Assembly: GCA_913031625.1 (NCBI GenBank)
Contig: CAJWGB010000002.1
Coordinates: 23,465 to 87,464 of the forward strand
Origin: an uncultured Planctomycetaceae bacterium
GTDB taxonomy: Bacteria; Planctomycetota; Planctomycetia; Planctomycetales; Planctomycetaceae
Reading direction: 5' to 3'
Length of the DNA stretch: 64,000 nucleotides
Every line of letters begins with the position of its first letter. Position 1 is the first letter of the stretch. A program made the position numbers and the translations under genes. Shown here piece after piece: positions 31,713 to 42,018 of this stretch. The notes under the pieces are model-generated. The model ran no database searches. It had not been told where the DNA came from and worked only from the letters and a program-made list of their open reading frames with translations.

Positions 31713-32439
31713 GGATTCTCACTTCTCCAGGTTTCATCCTGGAAAGCCGGCTGGTCAGCCGGACTACAGGTCGCTCAGCTGTCTGAGACACCAAACGCCC
31801 CAACCAATTGAGTTCCACTAATGGGTTCAGAGCAGTGGCGGAATCAGTTTGTCATACACGGAACAGTTAATGACATGGTTGCAACGATAGTCGACTTCGA
31901 TCCCGGGCCATAACCGTGGTCGCGCAGAACCGTGGTATGCCAGCAGGGTACCAGGAACAAAAAACAGCTCGGACCGCCACGATCAGCATGGGGTTTGATC
32001 ACCGCAGACTCACCTTCCGTCATTCAGGCAGAGATTTCCGCCGGACGGACGTTCATGGGGATGTTGTCCACGACATCGTATCCTGAACTGACACTGTCCC
32101 AGGTCAAGGGCCGGTCTGCGGAGCTAATATTGAAATGCTTGCGCAGAACATTTCCACACCTTGTCCGTTGTTCCCCATGGGGAGTATCACGGTTGTTGCG
32201 TCGGCTCCTGCAAATAGAGGGATAACCCTTACGGGTAAACACCCGATGTTGCGAAACTACATCAGCCCGGTTTGTTCAATGGGGGCATCATTTGGGCAAG
32301 GACGCGAAACTTGTCCGGAAAGGACGATCCGGTAATTCAGTAAACGATGATGTCTGTGACGCTCGGTCCGCAAAATACCCTTACACCCTGACTGCCTGCG
32401 ACCGTTCACCCAGCATCGTCATCGCGATTGAAATGACAG

Positions 32440-33161
32440 ATGCCTACTCTTACCCGCCCAGTACAACGACTGTCTCAGGATCTGCGGCCGCAAAAGCCGG
32501 AGTTTGATCGTGATCAGGTCATCCTTGATCACATGGGATACGTCCAGAACATTCTCACCCGAATTCTGAGTCAGCTCCCCCCGCCGTTGATGTCCAGAAC
32601 CTCGAATCAGCAGGTGTGCTTGGACTTATTGAGGCTGCGAGTCAGTTCGATCCCAGTCGAAACGTCGAGTTTCGAACGTTCTCATATCAGCGGATTCGTG
32701 GAGCAATCCTTGATGAGCTGAGGCGAACGTGTCCCCTTTCACAGCAGATGTTGCAGAAGATTGCTCATCTCCGGAAAGTGAAGTCGGAGTTTCAGGGGCA
32801 CGCTACGGTCGAACAACTTGCCGACGCGGCTGACATGAGTACCGAAGAAGTAAGTCGCTGTATTCAGGCAGCTCGACTCACTCAACCAAAGTGTTTCAGT
32901 GACTCTGTGCGTGTTCGAGGTCACATTGGTGACTCGGACCGAAAAACACGACTGGAACGAGAAGAACAGCAGTCTGTCCTCGCTGACGGAATTGAGCAAC
33001 TGCCGGACAAAATGCGCATCGCCATCGGTCTGCATTACAACGATGGTCTGAAGCTAAAAGAAATCGGCCAGATTCTCGGACTGTCGGAATCGCGTGTGTC
33101 CCGCATTCTGGATGCGGCCAGAAAGAAACTGCAGGACTACGTGCAGACGCGTGGTTATTGA
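32440..33161 (+). pseudogene. RNA polymerase sigma-70 family factor (FliA/WhiG-like) split by a frameshift at a C6 run near 32576
   Basis: FDRDQVILDHMGYVQNILTRILSQLPP in frame 1; AVDVQNLESAGVLGLIEAASQFDPSRNVEFRTFSYQRIRGAILDELRR...LGLSESRVSRILDAARKKL in the other frame. Confidence 0.8.
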
Positions 33162-33229
33162 GTCAGCTCGTATCCGTGCTCTGTGCCCGGAGCACGAAGA
33201 AGCCGGCGCTGAAGCAGATCACCCACGCG

Positions 33230-33667
33230 TTACTGGACGGGTGCCTGAGACCGAACTTCCTTCAGCTTGTCAGCGAGCTCTTTCTGTCGGCTGTGAATGA
33301 CTTCCATCAACTCGGCAGCTTCTGCATCCTCGGCAGCCTTGACTGTCTGTTCGGCAGCTGCAGTGCTGGCGATCACAACCTGCTGACTGTTTTCCAGCCA
33401 GCTAAACATCGCATCCAGAGCGAGGAACTGGAGATCTGTGTATTCTGTTGGGAACGAACCGAAGTCGATAAAGTGCTCGCGTTCATTGAGCAGCTCGACG
33501 ATCGCAGCGACATCGGATCGCTGAGATTCGGCCAGTGCAAGGACCTGATCGCCCACGGCCTGACGTTCAGAGTCGACCCATGGCCAGCCTTCTGCCACGT
33601 ACTGCAGAAAGCTGCGACTCATGTCGATCAAAGCAGAATTCAGGGCTGACTGTGATTGATCACTCAT
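33230..33667 (-). CDS. Hypothetical protein downstream of nuoN
   Basis: 145 aa; MSDQSQSALNSALIDMSRSFLQYVAEGWPWVD... Confidence 0.65.
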   Translation of the reverse strand: MSDQSQSALNSALIDMSRSFLQYVAEGWPWVDSERQAVGDQVLALAESQRSDVAAIVELLNEREHFIDFGSFPTEYTDLQFLALDAMFSWLENSQQVVIASTAAAEQTVKAAEDAEAAELMEVIHSRQKELADKLKEVRSQAPVQ

Positions 33668-33694
33668 GAACTTCTTACCGCTCCTGCGTCCCGA

Positions 33695-35266
33695 TTATCC
33701 GCCGATTCCAGCAAGAATCGACTGCCCTGCGTCTTTTGCGATGACAGCCAGCTGGTTTGGCAGGATGCCGGTGATAATGACCATAACTCCCAGCAGTGCC
33801 AGGTAGAGTCGCTCGGCTGTAGGTACCTGAACCGGCTGAATGCCTGGCTCGCGCTCTTCCAGATACATGGCTTTCAGAATCTTTACATAGTAGAAGAGAC
33901 TGAAGACTGTATTCGCACCGGCAAACGCCAGTACCACATACATAAAGCTGCTGACTTCGGCCGCCTTGTACACTGAGGCGAAGACGACCAGCTTTCCGAA
34001 GAACCCGCCCGTACCGGGGATCCCAATCAGGCTGGCGACACAGATCGCCATACAGATGCCAACCCAGTTCCCCTGCGTACCCACACCCTTTAAGCTTGTG
34101 AGGTCCTCGCGGAACGTGTGGTTGCGAACCATTGCCACAACTGCGAACGCACCGAGGTTCATGAAGAGGTAAGCGGCGAGGTAGAACAAAAGAGATGACA
34201 GAGAATTGCTGACGTCATCTGCAGTCGCAGTGTCGGAATTCTGCAGCACAACAAAAGCTGAGACTGCCATCACCATGTAGCCGGCATGCGCGATCGTTGA
34301 ATAGGCAAACAGGCGTTTGACGTTCGTTTGGCCGTAGGCTGTCAGATTTCCGTAGGTAGCGGTCAGAATGCCGATCAGGCCAAGGCCCAGACCGAACCAT
34401 GTCATCAGTTCCGCTGTTTCTGCTCCGGTCAGGCTCAGCAGAAATCGCACCAGCAGAGCAAATGCTCCGGCCTTTGATGCAACAGACAGGAATCCGGCAA
34501 CCTCAGCGGGTGCTCCTTCGAATGCGTCCGGAGCCCAGAAGTGAAATGGGACGAGTGACAGTTTGAAGGCCAGTCCGGCAAGGACCAGCAGGGCTCCCAG
34601 TGCAACTGTCATTACACCCGGGCTCCCAAGTCCGCCACCCAGTGCGCTGAGCTGCGAGCCGAGAATCGCCATATCACCTGTACCAAGTACTCCCATGATC
34701 AAACTGATGCCGTACAGCATGACTCCGGCTGCACCAGCACCGTAGACGACGTACTTAAGTGCGGCTTCACTGCTTTCCTTACGACCTTTCAGAAAACCAA
34801 CCATGACGTAACTGGGCACACTGGCCATCTCGACGCCAAGGAAGAGCATCAACAGGTGGTTGGCGCTGGCCATCATCATCATGCCGATGGTGGAGCCAAG
34901 GAGCAGGGTGTAGAAGTCAGGAGAATCTTCGCTGTCCGGGATGCCCGTCAGGACGGTTAAGGCAATCGTGAGAATGAGGAACAGGCAAAGGAAGATGCGG
35001 AAGTAGACCGTGAACAGGTCGTGCTTGAGCATGCCGGCGAAGAAGACCACAGATGTGCCGTCTTCAATATTGATGACCTGCTGAACGCTGAAGCCACCGG
35101 CAACCAAAGCTCCAACCAGAGCAACAAAAGAACCGGGAACAAACCGGTCAATGCTGAACAGTCGAAACAACAACAACAGCACAACGGTTGCACTCAGAAC
35201 CAGCTCAGCGTTGAAGTAAACGCTGAGGTCCCGCCCCGTTGTATTCAAAAGTTGATCGATAGACAC
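33695..35266 (-). CDS. nuoN: NADH-quinone oxidoreductase subunit N
   Basis: 523 aa; VASKAGAFALLVRF; QTNVKRLFAYSTIAHAGYM; last gene of nuo block. Confidence 0.93.
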   Translation of the reverse strand: MSIDQLLNTTGRDLSVYFNAELVLSATVVLLLLFRLFSIDRFVPGSFVALVGALVAGGFSVQQVINIEDGTSVVFFAGMLKHDLFTVYFRIFLCLFLILTIALTVLTGIPDSEDSPDFYTLLLGSTIGMMMMASANHLLMLFLGVEMASVPSYVMVGFLKGRKESSEAALKYVVYGAGAAGVMLYGISLIMGVLGTGDMAILGSQLSALGGGLGSPGVMTVALGALLVLAGLAFKLSLVPFHFWAPDAFEGAPAEVAGFLSVASKAGAFALLVRFLLSLTGAETAELMTWFGLGLGLIGILTATYGNLTAYGQTNVKRLFAYSTIAHAGYMVMAVSAFVVLQNSDTATADDVSNSLSSLLFYLAAYLFMNLGAFAVVAMVRNHTFREDLTSLKGVGTQGNWVGICMAICVASLIGIPGTGGFFGKLVVFASVYKAAEVSSFMYVVLAFAGANTVFSLFYYVKILKAMYLEEREPGIQPVQVPTAERLYLALLGVMVIITGILPNQLAVIAKDAGQSILAGIGG

Positions 35267-35308
35267 GTTGGTCGCCAGTGTATGAGTTCGAACCGAAAAT
35301 CGTCCGGG

Positions 35309-36943
35309 TTAGTTATTCATTGCCTGAGCCTGCTCGACGGGCTCTTCCTCTGCGACAGCAGGAACAGCGTTCTCGTAACCCTGTTCCATTGTCTCAGTGA
35401 GGTTGGCAGTGGAGTCTTTCATCATGTCAAACACTACTGCCGGGTAGACGCCAAGTCCGATAGCGAACACCAGAAGTACTGCTGCAATTGATTTCTCACG
35501 AGGATTGATCGGTGTGATGTCCTCTTCATGTGGTCCCTTGTATTCAGATCCAAGGTACACTCGCTGCAGGGCCCACAGGATGTAGCCTGCGGTCAGAATC
35601 ACACCGCTCGCTGCAACGATGGCCAGAGTACTGTTGAACTGCCAGGCACTCAGAACTACGAAGATTTCACCGATGAATCCGCACAGACCGGGCAGGCCAA
35701 GACCCGCAAAGAACAGGCCCGCTGCCAGACCACTGTAGACAGGCATCTTGCCCATCAGACCACCAAACTTGTTGAGGTCACGGTGATGAACGCGGTCATA
35801 GATGACACCCACCATAAAGAACATGCCCGCTGAAGAGACGCCGTGGGCAACCATCTGGAACATGGCTCCTTCAATGCCCATCAGCCAGTAATCGCGAGAC
35901 GCTGCCGTGTAGGCATCTCCGCCGATGCTCCAGACACCGAGACCAATCAGGACGTATCCCATGTGGCTCACTGAGCTGTATGCCACGAGGCGTTTGAAGT
36001 CTGTCTGAGCAAGTGCGGCGAACGCACCGTAGATGATGCTGACAACACCAATTCCAACCAGCCACCATGCGGCGACTGCAGCCCCATAGGGACAGAGGGG
36101 AAATGCGATTCGGATAATGCCGTAGCCACCAAGCTTCAGCAGCACACCCGCCAGAATCATACTGATCGGGGTGGGAGCTTCGACGTGAGCATCCGGAAGC
36201 CACGTGTGGACCGGAAACGCCGGAAGTTTGATCGCAAACCCAATAAACAGCAGGACAAAGGCAATGACCTGAGTCTCGGGACTCAGGAACTCTGAAAGAG
36301 TCGACTCTGAACCTGATGCGGCATTCGCCAGTTCAATCAGGTTAAAGCTGTCCGTCGTTGCACCGCTGCCGTAGTAGAACATCAGCATTGCGATCAGCAT
36401 CAATACACCACCAATCAGGGTGTAGAGAAAGAACTTGATCGCGGCGTACTCTTTTCTTGGCCCACCCCAGATACCGATGAGGAAATACATCGGCAGGAGC
36501 ATGACTTCCCAGAACACAAAGAACAGGAAGAAGTCGAGCGACAGGAAGACGCCCATCATTCCGGTTTCGAGCAACAGGAAGAGGATAAAGTATCCCTTAT
36601 GCTGCTTGTTGATGCTCCATGACGCTCCGGCAGCGAGCATGCTGACAAGACCAGTCAGAACTACCAGCGGCAGACTGATGCCGTCTACGCCCAGCCGGAA
36701 GTAGATGTTCCATGACTTAATCCAGCCTGCCTCACACAGGAGGACGATGTCACCTGGCGAATCTGCGTTGGCACCACTCCATGCACCCCACAAAAAGAGC
36801 GTCAGGACGAAGGTGACCACCGTCGAGGCAAATGCCATGCCGCGAATCGTGCCGACCGCCTTACCGTCCATCAATGCGATGGCACCTGCAGCAACGGACG
36901 GCAGGAAGATGATTGCCACAAGGAGAAAATCTGTTGAACTCAT
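35309..36943 (-). CDS. nuoM: NADH-quinone oxidoreductase subunit M
   Basis: 544 aa; FFLFFVFWEVMLLPMYFLIGIWGG; FPVHTWLPDAHVEAPTPISMILAGVLLKLGGYGI. Confidence 0.95.
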   Translation of the reverse strand: MSSTDFLLVAIIFLPSVAAGAIALMDGKAVGTIRGMAFASTVVTFVLTLFLWGAWSGANADSPGDIVLLCEAGWIKSWNIYFRLGVDGISLPLVVLTGLVSMLAAGASWSINKQHKGYFILFLLLETGMMGVFLSLDFFLFFVFWEVMLLPMYFLIGIWGGPRKEYAAIKFFLYTLIGGVLMLIAMLMFYYGSGATTDSFNLIELANAASGSESTLSEFLSPETQVIAFVLLFIGFAIKLPAFPVHTWLPDAHVEAPTPISMILAGVLLKLGGYGIIRIAFPLCPYGAAVAAWWLVGIGVVSIIYGAFAALAQTDFKRLVAYSSVSHMGYVLIGLGVWSIGGDAYTAASRDYWLMGIEGAMFQMVAHGVSSAGMFFMVGVIYDRVHHRDLNKFGGLMGKMPVYSGLAAGLFFAGLGLPGLCGFIGEIFVVLSAWQFNSTLAIVAASGVILTAGYILWALQRVYLGSEYKGPHEEDITPINPREKSIAAVLLVFAIGLGVYPAVVFDMMKDSTANLTETMEQGYENAVPAVAEEEPVEQAQAMNN

Positions 36944-36982
36944 GACTAAACCCCAGCAGTCTGCTGGACCAGTTGAAATGGA

Positions 36983-39577
36983 TTATCCGGGGAACGTGGA
37001 AAAGACCACGGCAAACAGGATCACGACACCGACAACGATAAACATCACGTACTGACGCACACGTCCGGTCTGGAAGACGCGGAGTCGTTCTCCGAAATCT
37101 CCCGTTGCTGACGCGATTAGATTGACGAAACCGTCCACGACTTTCTCATCGAAGATGCGGTCCCATTGAGCAATGATGACCATCAGTCGAGCGAGGAAGT
37201 GCAGAGTGGTGTCAAAGATTGTTCGGTCCACCCACGCGCAGAATGCCGCCACCTTATGGGCAGGACGCATGAACAGGCCATCGTAGAGATCATCAAAGTG
37301 CCACTTGTTGGCGAGGAAGCCGTGAGCAGCACCAAGGTTCTTTTTCATCTCGTCAAGGTTGACCAGATTCATTCCGTACAGAGCGAACGCCAGCACAAAA
37401 CCAATCCCAGCTGACGTCAGTGCCCACAGGCCGGCCGCCTCGTGCTGGTTGTACATTTCCTGAATCTCAGGCAACACAACTCCGTCGCCGACAGCCGTCA
37501 CACCGTTCTCGATGTGCGCGGGCGCATCTTTGGTCAACATGACGTACAGGTCTCCCTGGTCACCGCCATATGCACAGAGCCAGGCGAAGGGAGCCAGAAT
37601 CAGCAGCGGAACACACATGATCCAGGGTGATTCATGAGCATGGTCATACACGTGCTGATCGCGAGGCTTACCCCAGAATGTCATGAACCAAAGTCGGAAC
37701 ATGTAGAAGGATGTGATGCCGGCAGTGATCAGCGGCAGTGCAAACAGCAAAAAGTGTCCCGGGTTCTTCTCACTGAAGGCCAGTGCTGACGCGACGATCG
37801 CATCCTTTGAGTGGTAGCCCGAGAAATGTAGTCCCAGAAACAGCGGGCAGCCCGCGATCGCCAGCACGCCGATCAGCATGCAGATTGCGGTGATGGGCAT
37901 CTTCTTCAGCAAGCCACCCATTTTGGGCATCTCCTGCTCGTGGTGGCACCCGTGAATGACGCTGCCTGAGCAGAGGAACATGAGAGACTTAAAGAAGGCG
38001 TGTGTGATCAGGTGCAGGAGTCCGGCAGCCCAGCCAAAGACTCCCAGACCCAGCATCATGTAGCCAAGCTGACTGATGGTTGAATAGGCAAGCACCTTCT
38101 TGATGTCGGTCGCCACGATTGCAATTGTGGCCGCAACAAACAGAGTGATGCCTCCGATGTAGGCGATTGTCAGCAGCACTTCCGCTGTGAACATCGGATA
38201 GAAGCGTCCAGTCAGATAAACCCCCGCGGCGACCATCGTGGCAGAGTGCACCAGTGCTGACACCGGTGTGGGGCCTTCCATCGCGTCGGGTAGCCATGTC
38301 TGGAGCGGGAACTGAGCACTTTTGCCAATGCAGCCGCCAAAGACCCCCAAGCCAGCCACCACAAGCAGAGCGTATGGGATTGTTCGATTATTGCCGTCTG
38401 CATCCTGCAGAACTTCACCTTCCGGCGAGGTAATCAGGACGGCTCCGTCTTCATCAACGCGGACGTTGCCCAGATCTTCGCCTTCGGTTGAGCGAGAGAT
38501 CATCGAGAACAGTCCGCCGGTCACCTGTCCTTCGTCATTGATGTCAGCGAAGTTGAAGGTGCCGAAATAGGTCCACAGAACCATCAGCCCGATCAGGAAG
38601 CCAAAGTCACCGACCCGGTTCATGATGAACGCTTTGTTGGCTGCATCGCTGGCTGATTTTCGTTCTGTATAGAAACCGATCAGCAGGAAGCTGCAGATAC
38701 CGACAAGTTCCCAGAAGACAAACACCTGAAAGATGTTGCCCGCCAGAACCAGGCCGAGCATGGAAAAGCAGAACAGTGACAGGAACGCAAAGAACCGATA
38801 AAAGCGTCCTGGTCGATGAACGTGTTTGCCATCGGACGTGTGCGCGAAGTGGTCAACGTAGTCATCAGTGAGTTCGTCACTCATGTAGCCGATAGCAAAC
38901 AGATGGATGCAGGTGGCGATCAGCGTCACCATGGCAAACATCACGATTGTCAGGCTGTCGATGTAGTAATCGAGCGAAACGATCAGAGAGCCAAACTCTC
39001 CGAGAGTGTAAAGACGGCCCGAAAACGCGGTTGGGAATTCAGCCGCGGATCGAGAGTCTTCTGTTTCTGAGTGTTCTTCTGATTCTTCTGCAGTGACGGA
39101 GGCGAGTTGCCATTCACCACCTTCGATCGATGCCTCTTCATTGTGCGGCTTTGCATGAGCATCTTTGTCGTCATGACTGTCCGTGTCGCCCTCGGCCTCG
39201 TGACCCTGCTCACCACCGGCCGCATGATCCTTGTCACCGTCCTCGTGCTCTGAGTGTTCTGCGTGCTCTCCATCACCGTGCGGATGAAGGCCATGATTGT
39301 GATCAGCAATTACGCTCATCCAACCCTTCTCAACACCTTTGTCGGCCTCGTAGGTGTCGTGGCCACCAGTCTTGTTAACCCAGACCAGCAGCGCGATCAG
39401 ACTGCAGACAAACCCGGTCCCGATACAGCCGACAGCACACCATGCGGCACCTTTGCTGTGTCGCGGGTTCTTGCTGAACAGCCCGAATCCGAAAAAGATT
39501 TCGACGACAAAGCCCGCCAGCGGCAGCAGCCAGGCTGTCATCAGCAGGTTTCGTAAAAGTTCACCTGTTTCGGTCAT
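36983..39577 (-). CDS. nuoL: NADH-quinone oxidoreductase subunit L with His/acidic-rich insertion
   Basis: 864 aa; FWELVGICSFLLIGF; FPLQTWLPDAMEGPTPVSALVHSATMVAAGVYL; AYSTISQLGYMMLGLG. Confidence 0.95.
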   Translation of the reverse strand: MTETGELLRNLLMTAWLLPLAGFVVEIFFGFGLFSKNPRHSKGAAWCAVGCIGTGFVCSLIALLVWVNKTGGHDTYEADKGVEKGWMSVIADHNHGLHPHGDGEHAEHSEHEDGDKDHAAGGEQGHEAEGDTDSHDDKDAHAKPHNEEASIEGGEWQLASVTAEESEEHSETEDSRSAAEFPTAFSGRLYTLGEFGSLIVSLDYYIDSLTIVMFAMVTLIATCIHLFAIGYMSDELTDDYVDHFAHTSDGKHVHRPGRFYRFFAFLSLFCFSMLGLVLAGNIFQVFVFWELVGICSFLLIGFYTERKSASDAANKAFIMNRVGDFGFLIGLMVLWTYFGTFNFADINDEGQVTGGLFSMISRSTEGEDLGNVRVDEDGAVLITSPEGEVLQDADGNNRTIPYALLVVAGLGVFGGCIGKSAQFPLQTWLPDAMEGPTPVSALVHSATMVAAGVYLTGRFYPMFTAEVLLTIAYIGGITLFVAATIAIVATDIKKVLAYSTISQLGYMMLGLGVFGWAAGLLHLITHAFFKSLMFLCSGSVIHGCHHEQEMPKMGGLLKKMPITAICMLIGVLAIAGCPLFLGLHFSGYHSKDAIVASALAFSEKNPGHFLLFALPLITAGITSFYMFRLWFMTFWGKPRDQHVYDHAHESPWIMCVPLLILAPFAWLCAYGGDQGDLYVMLTKDAPAHIENGVTAVGDGVVLPEIQEMYNQHEAAGLWALTSAGIGFVLAFALYGMNLVNLDEMKKNLGAAHGFLANKWHFDDLYDGLFMRPAHKVAAFCAWVDRTIFDTTLHFLARLMVIIAQWDRIFDEKVVDGFVNLIASATGDFGERLRVFQTGRVRQYVMFIVVGVVILFAVVFSTFPG

Positions 39578-39633
39578 CGGAGTAACCAGAGTCAGAGACG
39601 AAAAATCAAATCAGACGCACGAGCAGACGTGGA

Positions 39634-39939
39634 TCAGCCTTTGAGCTTGTTTCCGCGGTCGACGTCGATCGTCAGGTGGTTGTTGTAGAAGTTAAGAGCG
39701 ATTGCCAGTGCTACGGCCGCTTCTGCGGCGGCCAGCACAATGATGAACAGGGAAAACACCTGTCCATCCAATCCCAGAGACGTAAATTTGGAGAAGGCGA
39801 CAAAGTTGACGTTTGCCCCGTTGAGCACCAGCTCCACACCCATCAGCACGCCGATACCATTGCGTTTGGTGGCCATACAAATGACCCCGCACACAAACAG
39901 GACGGCTCCGACGAGCAGATATGCATTAAGAGTTGCCAT
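39634..39939 (-). CDS. nuoK: NADH-quinone oxidoreductase subunit K
   Basis: 101 aa; GVLMGVELVLNGANVNFVAFS; AAEAAVALAIALNFY. Confidence 0.95.
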   Translation of the reverse strand: MATLNAYLLVGAVLFVCGVICMATKRNGIGVLMGVELVLNGANVNFVAFSKFTSLGLDGQVFSLFIIVLAAAEAAVALAIALNFYNNHLTIDVDRGNKLKG

Positions 39940-39957
39940 AACAGATTCAAAACCCGA

Positions 39958-40656
39958 TCAGGAGGCCTCATCGGACCGCCGCTTCGCTCGAGCGAGATAA
40001 GCAGCACCAATCAGAACAACAAGGAGATGAACAGACGCAATTTCGAAGGGCAGCAGGTAACCAGGAGCAGCCGTCGGGCCGGAAGCCGGATCTGCGGCTT
40101 CTTTCTTTTTCCCTGCTTCTGTTTCCCGGGTGATATCAACACGATCCGGTCGCAGGCCCAGCAGAGCCCACCCGATTGGCCGCAGAGTGTTGCCATCCGA
40201 TTTGTCATCAAACGACCCGTCGTCAGGAGTACTGGTTGCCGGCTTCACGGCGTCGTGAATCGCTTCCCAGTCTCCCGTCCGCTTAACAACAGTGTGACCG
40301 TCCTCATCCAGCGTCAGCTGAGCACTTCCGGAGGGGGTAGATGAGATCACCATGAACAGAAACAAAGATCCAACCACTCCGGCAATCGCTGTTTCTCCTG
40401 GAGAGGTTTCAATTTTCATATACGGTCCGCTGGCTGTGAGCATCACGCCGAACACCAGCAGAACAAGCGTACCGCCTACGTAGATCAGCAGCTGCGCGGC
40501 ACCGACAAAGTCAGCGTCGGCGAGAAAGAACAGAGCCGCAACACTGCCGAGCGAAACAACCAGCCAGAATGCCATGCGAACCACGCTCTGGCTGATCACA
40601 ACCAGAACGGCACCAAGGCAGGAGGCGATTGCAAAGAACAGAAACAGAGCACTCAT
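39958..40656 (-). CDS. nuoJ: NADH-quinone oxidoreductase subunit J
   Basis: 232 aa; FVGAAQLLIYVGGTLVLLVFGVML. Confidence 0.92.
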   Translation of the reverse strand: MSALFLFFAIASCLGAVLVVISQSVVRMAFWLVVSLGSVAALFFLADADFVGAAQLLIYVGGTLVLLVFGVMLTASGPYMKIETSPGETAIAGVVGSLFLFMVISSTPSGSAQLTLDEDGHTVVKRTGDWEAIHDAVKPATSTPDDGSFDDKSDGNTLRPIGWALLGLRPDRVDITRETEAGKKKEAADPASGPTAAPGYLLPFEIASVHLLVVLIGAAYLARAKRRSDEAS

Positions 40657-41960
40657 TTTCGCACCTCCCCAGTCGCCAGACCAACGGTCATCGTTGAATC
40701 TGAATCACTGGTGGACGCATCACTGAAGTCACCACTACTGCCTTCATCTCCGTCAGCATTGGACTCCATAAAGATCTCGCTGGCTCGCACGCCAACCGGA
40801 TCTGTAATGCCTGTTCCGTTGCCACTCATGATGAACAGCAGTGGCCAGACAACAGCTCCCAGGAACAAAGCACAACTAATCGGTACAAGGTATTTCAGGC
40901 AGGTCACCATGACCTGGTCAATTCGCAGACGCGGCAGCGTCCAGCGAACCCAGATCTGAACAAACACAAGGAAGGCAGCTTTGGAGAGGAAGACGCCCAT
41001 TCCAAACACGTTCGCCATGTAGCTTTCAACCGTAAGTCCACCTGCGCCCGATCTCCGCATTTCCATCAGGGCTGTATCCAGCCCTGGCAATCCGGTATGC
41101 CAGCCGCCGAGAAACAGGATCGAAGCGACTCCACAGACCGCGAACATGCTCGCGTATTCACCCATAAAGAAGAATGACCATCGCATGCCGCTGTATTCCG
41201 TATGGAATCCACCAACAAGTTCACTCTCTGCTTCTGCGAGGTCGAATGGAGCACGCTTACAGCTTGCCGTGGCCACCACGAAGTAGACAAAGAAGGCCAC
41301 AAAAGTGAATGGGTCATGAAACAGGAACCAGTTAGGCAATATGCCGAAACTGGTGCCGTACTGCATGTCTCCGATCTCACCGAGATTGAGTGAGCCTGCA
41401 GCGACGATTGGGATCAGAGCACAGATCGCCAGCGGAATCTCATAGCTGACCATTTGAGCGGCTTCACGCATGCCACCGAATAGTGACCACTTCGATCCAC
41501 TGGAATAGCCGGCCATGATGATGCCGAAGACTTCCAGCGAAAGAATCGCCAGCATGATGAACAATCCGCAGTCGGCGGAGATGGCAACCCAACTGGAACT
41601 AAACGGCAACACAATGAAGGCTGCAAAGGACGCGACACAGACAATGTATGGCGCCATGCGGAATAGGAGTGCGTCTGCCGCGGGTGGGCAGAGGTCTTCT
41701 TTTTGAATGAGCTTGATGCCGTCTGCCAGTGACTGCAGCCAGCCAAACTTCCCGCCGACTCGTGTCGGCCCAAGGCGGTCCTGAATACGCCCCGATCCCT
41801 TTCGCTCCAGCCAGATGAAGAAGAAGGGGCAGAGAGAAAAGACGCCGAACAGCAGCGCTGCATGAGCGACTGCTGTCAGTATTGAAAGGACTGACGAATC
41901 CTGGATCCCTAAATAATCGGTCAGGAATCCTGGAATCACTTCTGCCGCGAGAATGCTCAT
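40653..41960 (-). CDS. nuoH: NADH-quinone oxidoreductase subunit H
   Basis: 435 aa; ERKGSGRIQDRLGPTRVGGKFGWLQSLADGIKLIQKEDLCP; APFDLAEAESELVGGFHTEYSGMRW. Confidence 0.95.
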   Translation of the reverse strand: MSILAAEVIPGFLTDYLGIQDSSVLSILTAVAHAALLFGVFSLCPFFFIWLERKGSGRIQDRLGPTRVGGKFGWLQSLADGIKLIQKEDLCPPAADALLFRMAPYIVCVASFAAFIVLPFSSSWVAISADCGLFIMLAILSLEVFGIIMAGYSSGSKWSLFGGMREAAQMVSYEIPLAICALIPIVAAGSLNLGEIGDMQYGTSFGILPNWFLFHDPFTFVAFFVYFVVATASCKRAPFDLAEAESELVGGFHTEYSGMRWSFFFMGEYASMFAVCGVASILFLGGWHTGLPGLDTALMEMRRSGAGGLTVESYMANVFGMGVFLSKAAFLVFVQIWVRWTLPRLRIDQVMVTCLKYLVPISCALFLGAVVWPLLFIMSGNGTGITDPVGVRASEIFMESNADGDEGSSGDFSDASTSDSDSTMTVGLATGEVRK

Positions 41961-42018
41961 TATGGGCGACTACTACTGGCCTAAGGCAGAACCAGAAACT
42001 CGGAAAAAGCAGAGTCCA

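Noticed and set aside
31755-31830. Reverse strand 'CTCAATTGGTTGGGGCGTTTGG...' resembling a tRNA D-arm
   Set aside because: No matching acceptor stem, anticodon stem or TPsiC arm (no GGTTCGAATCC-like box) could be folded in place.
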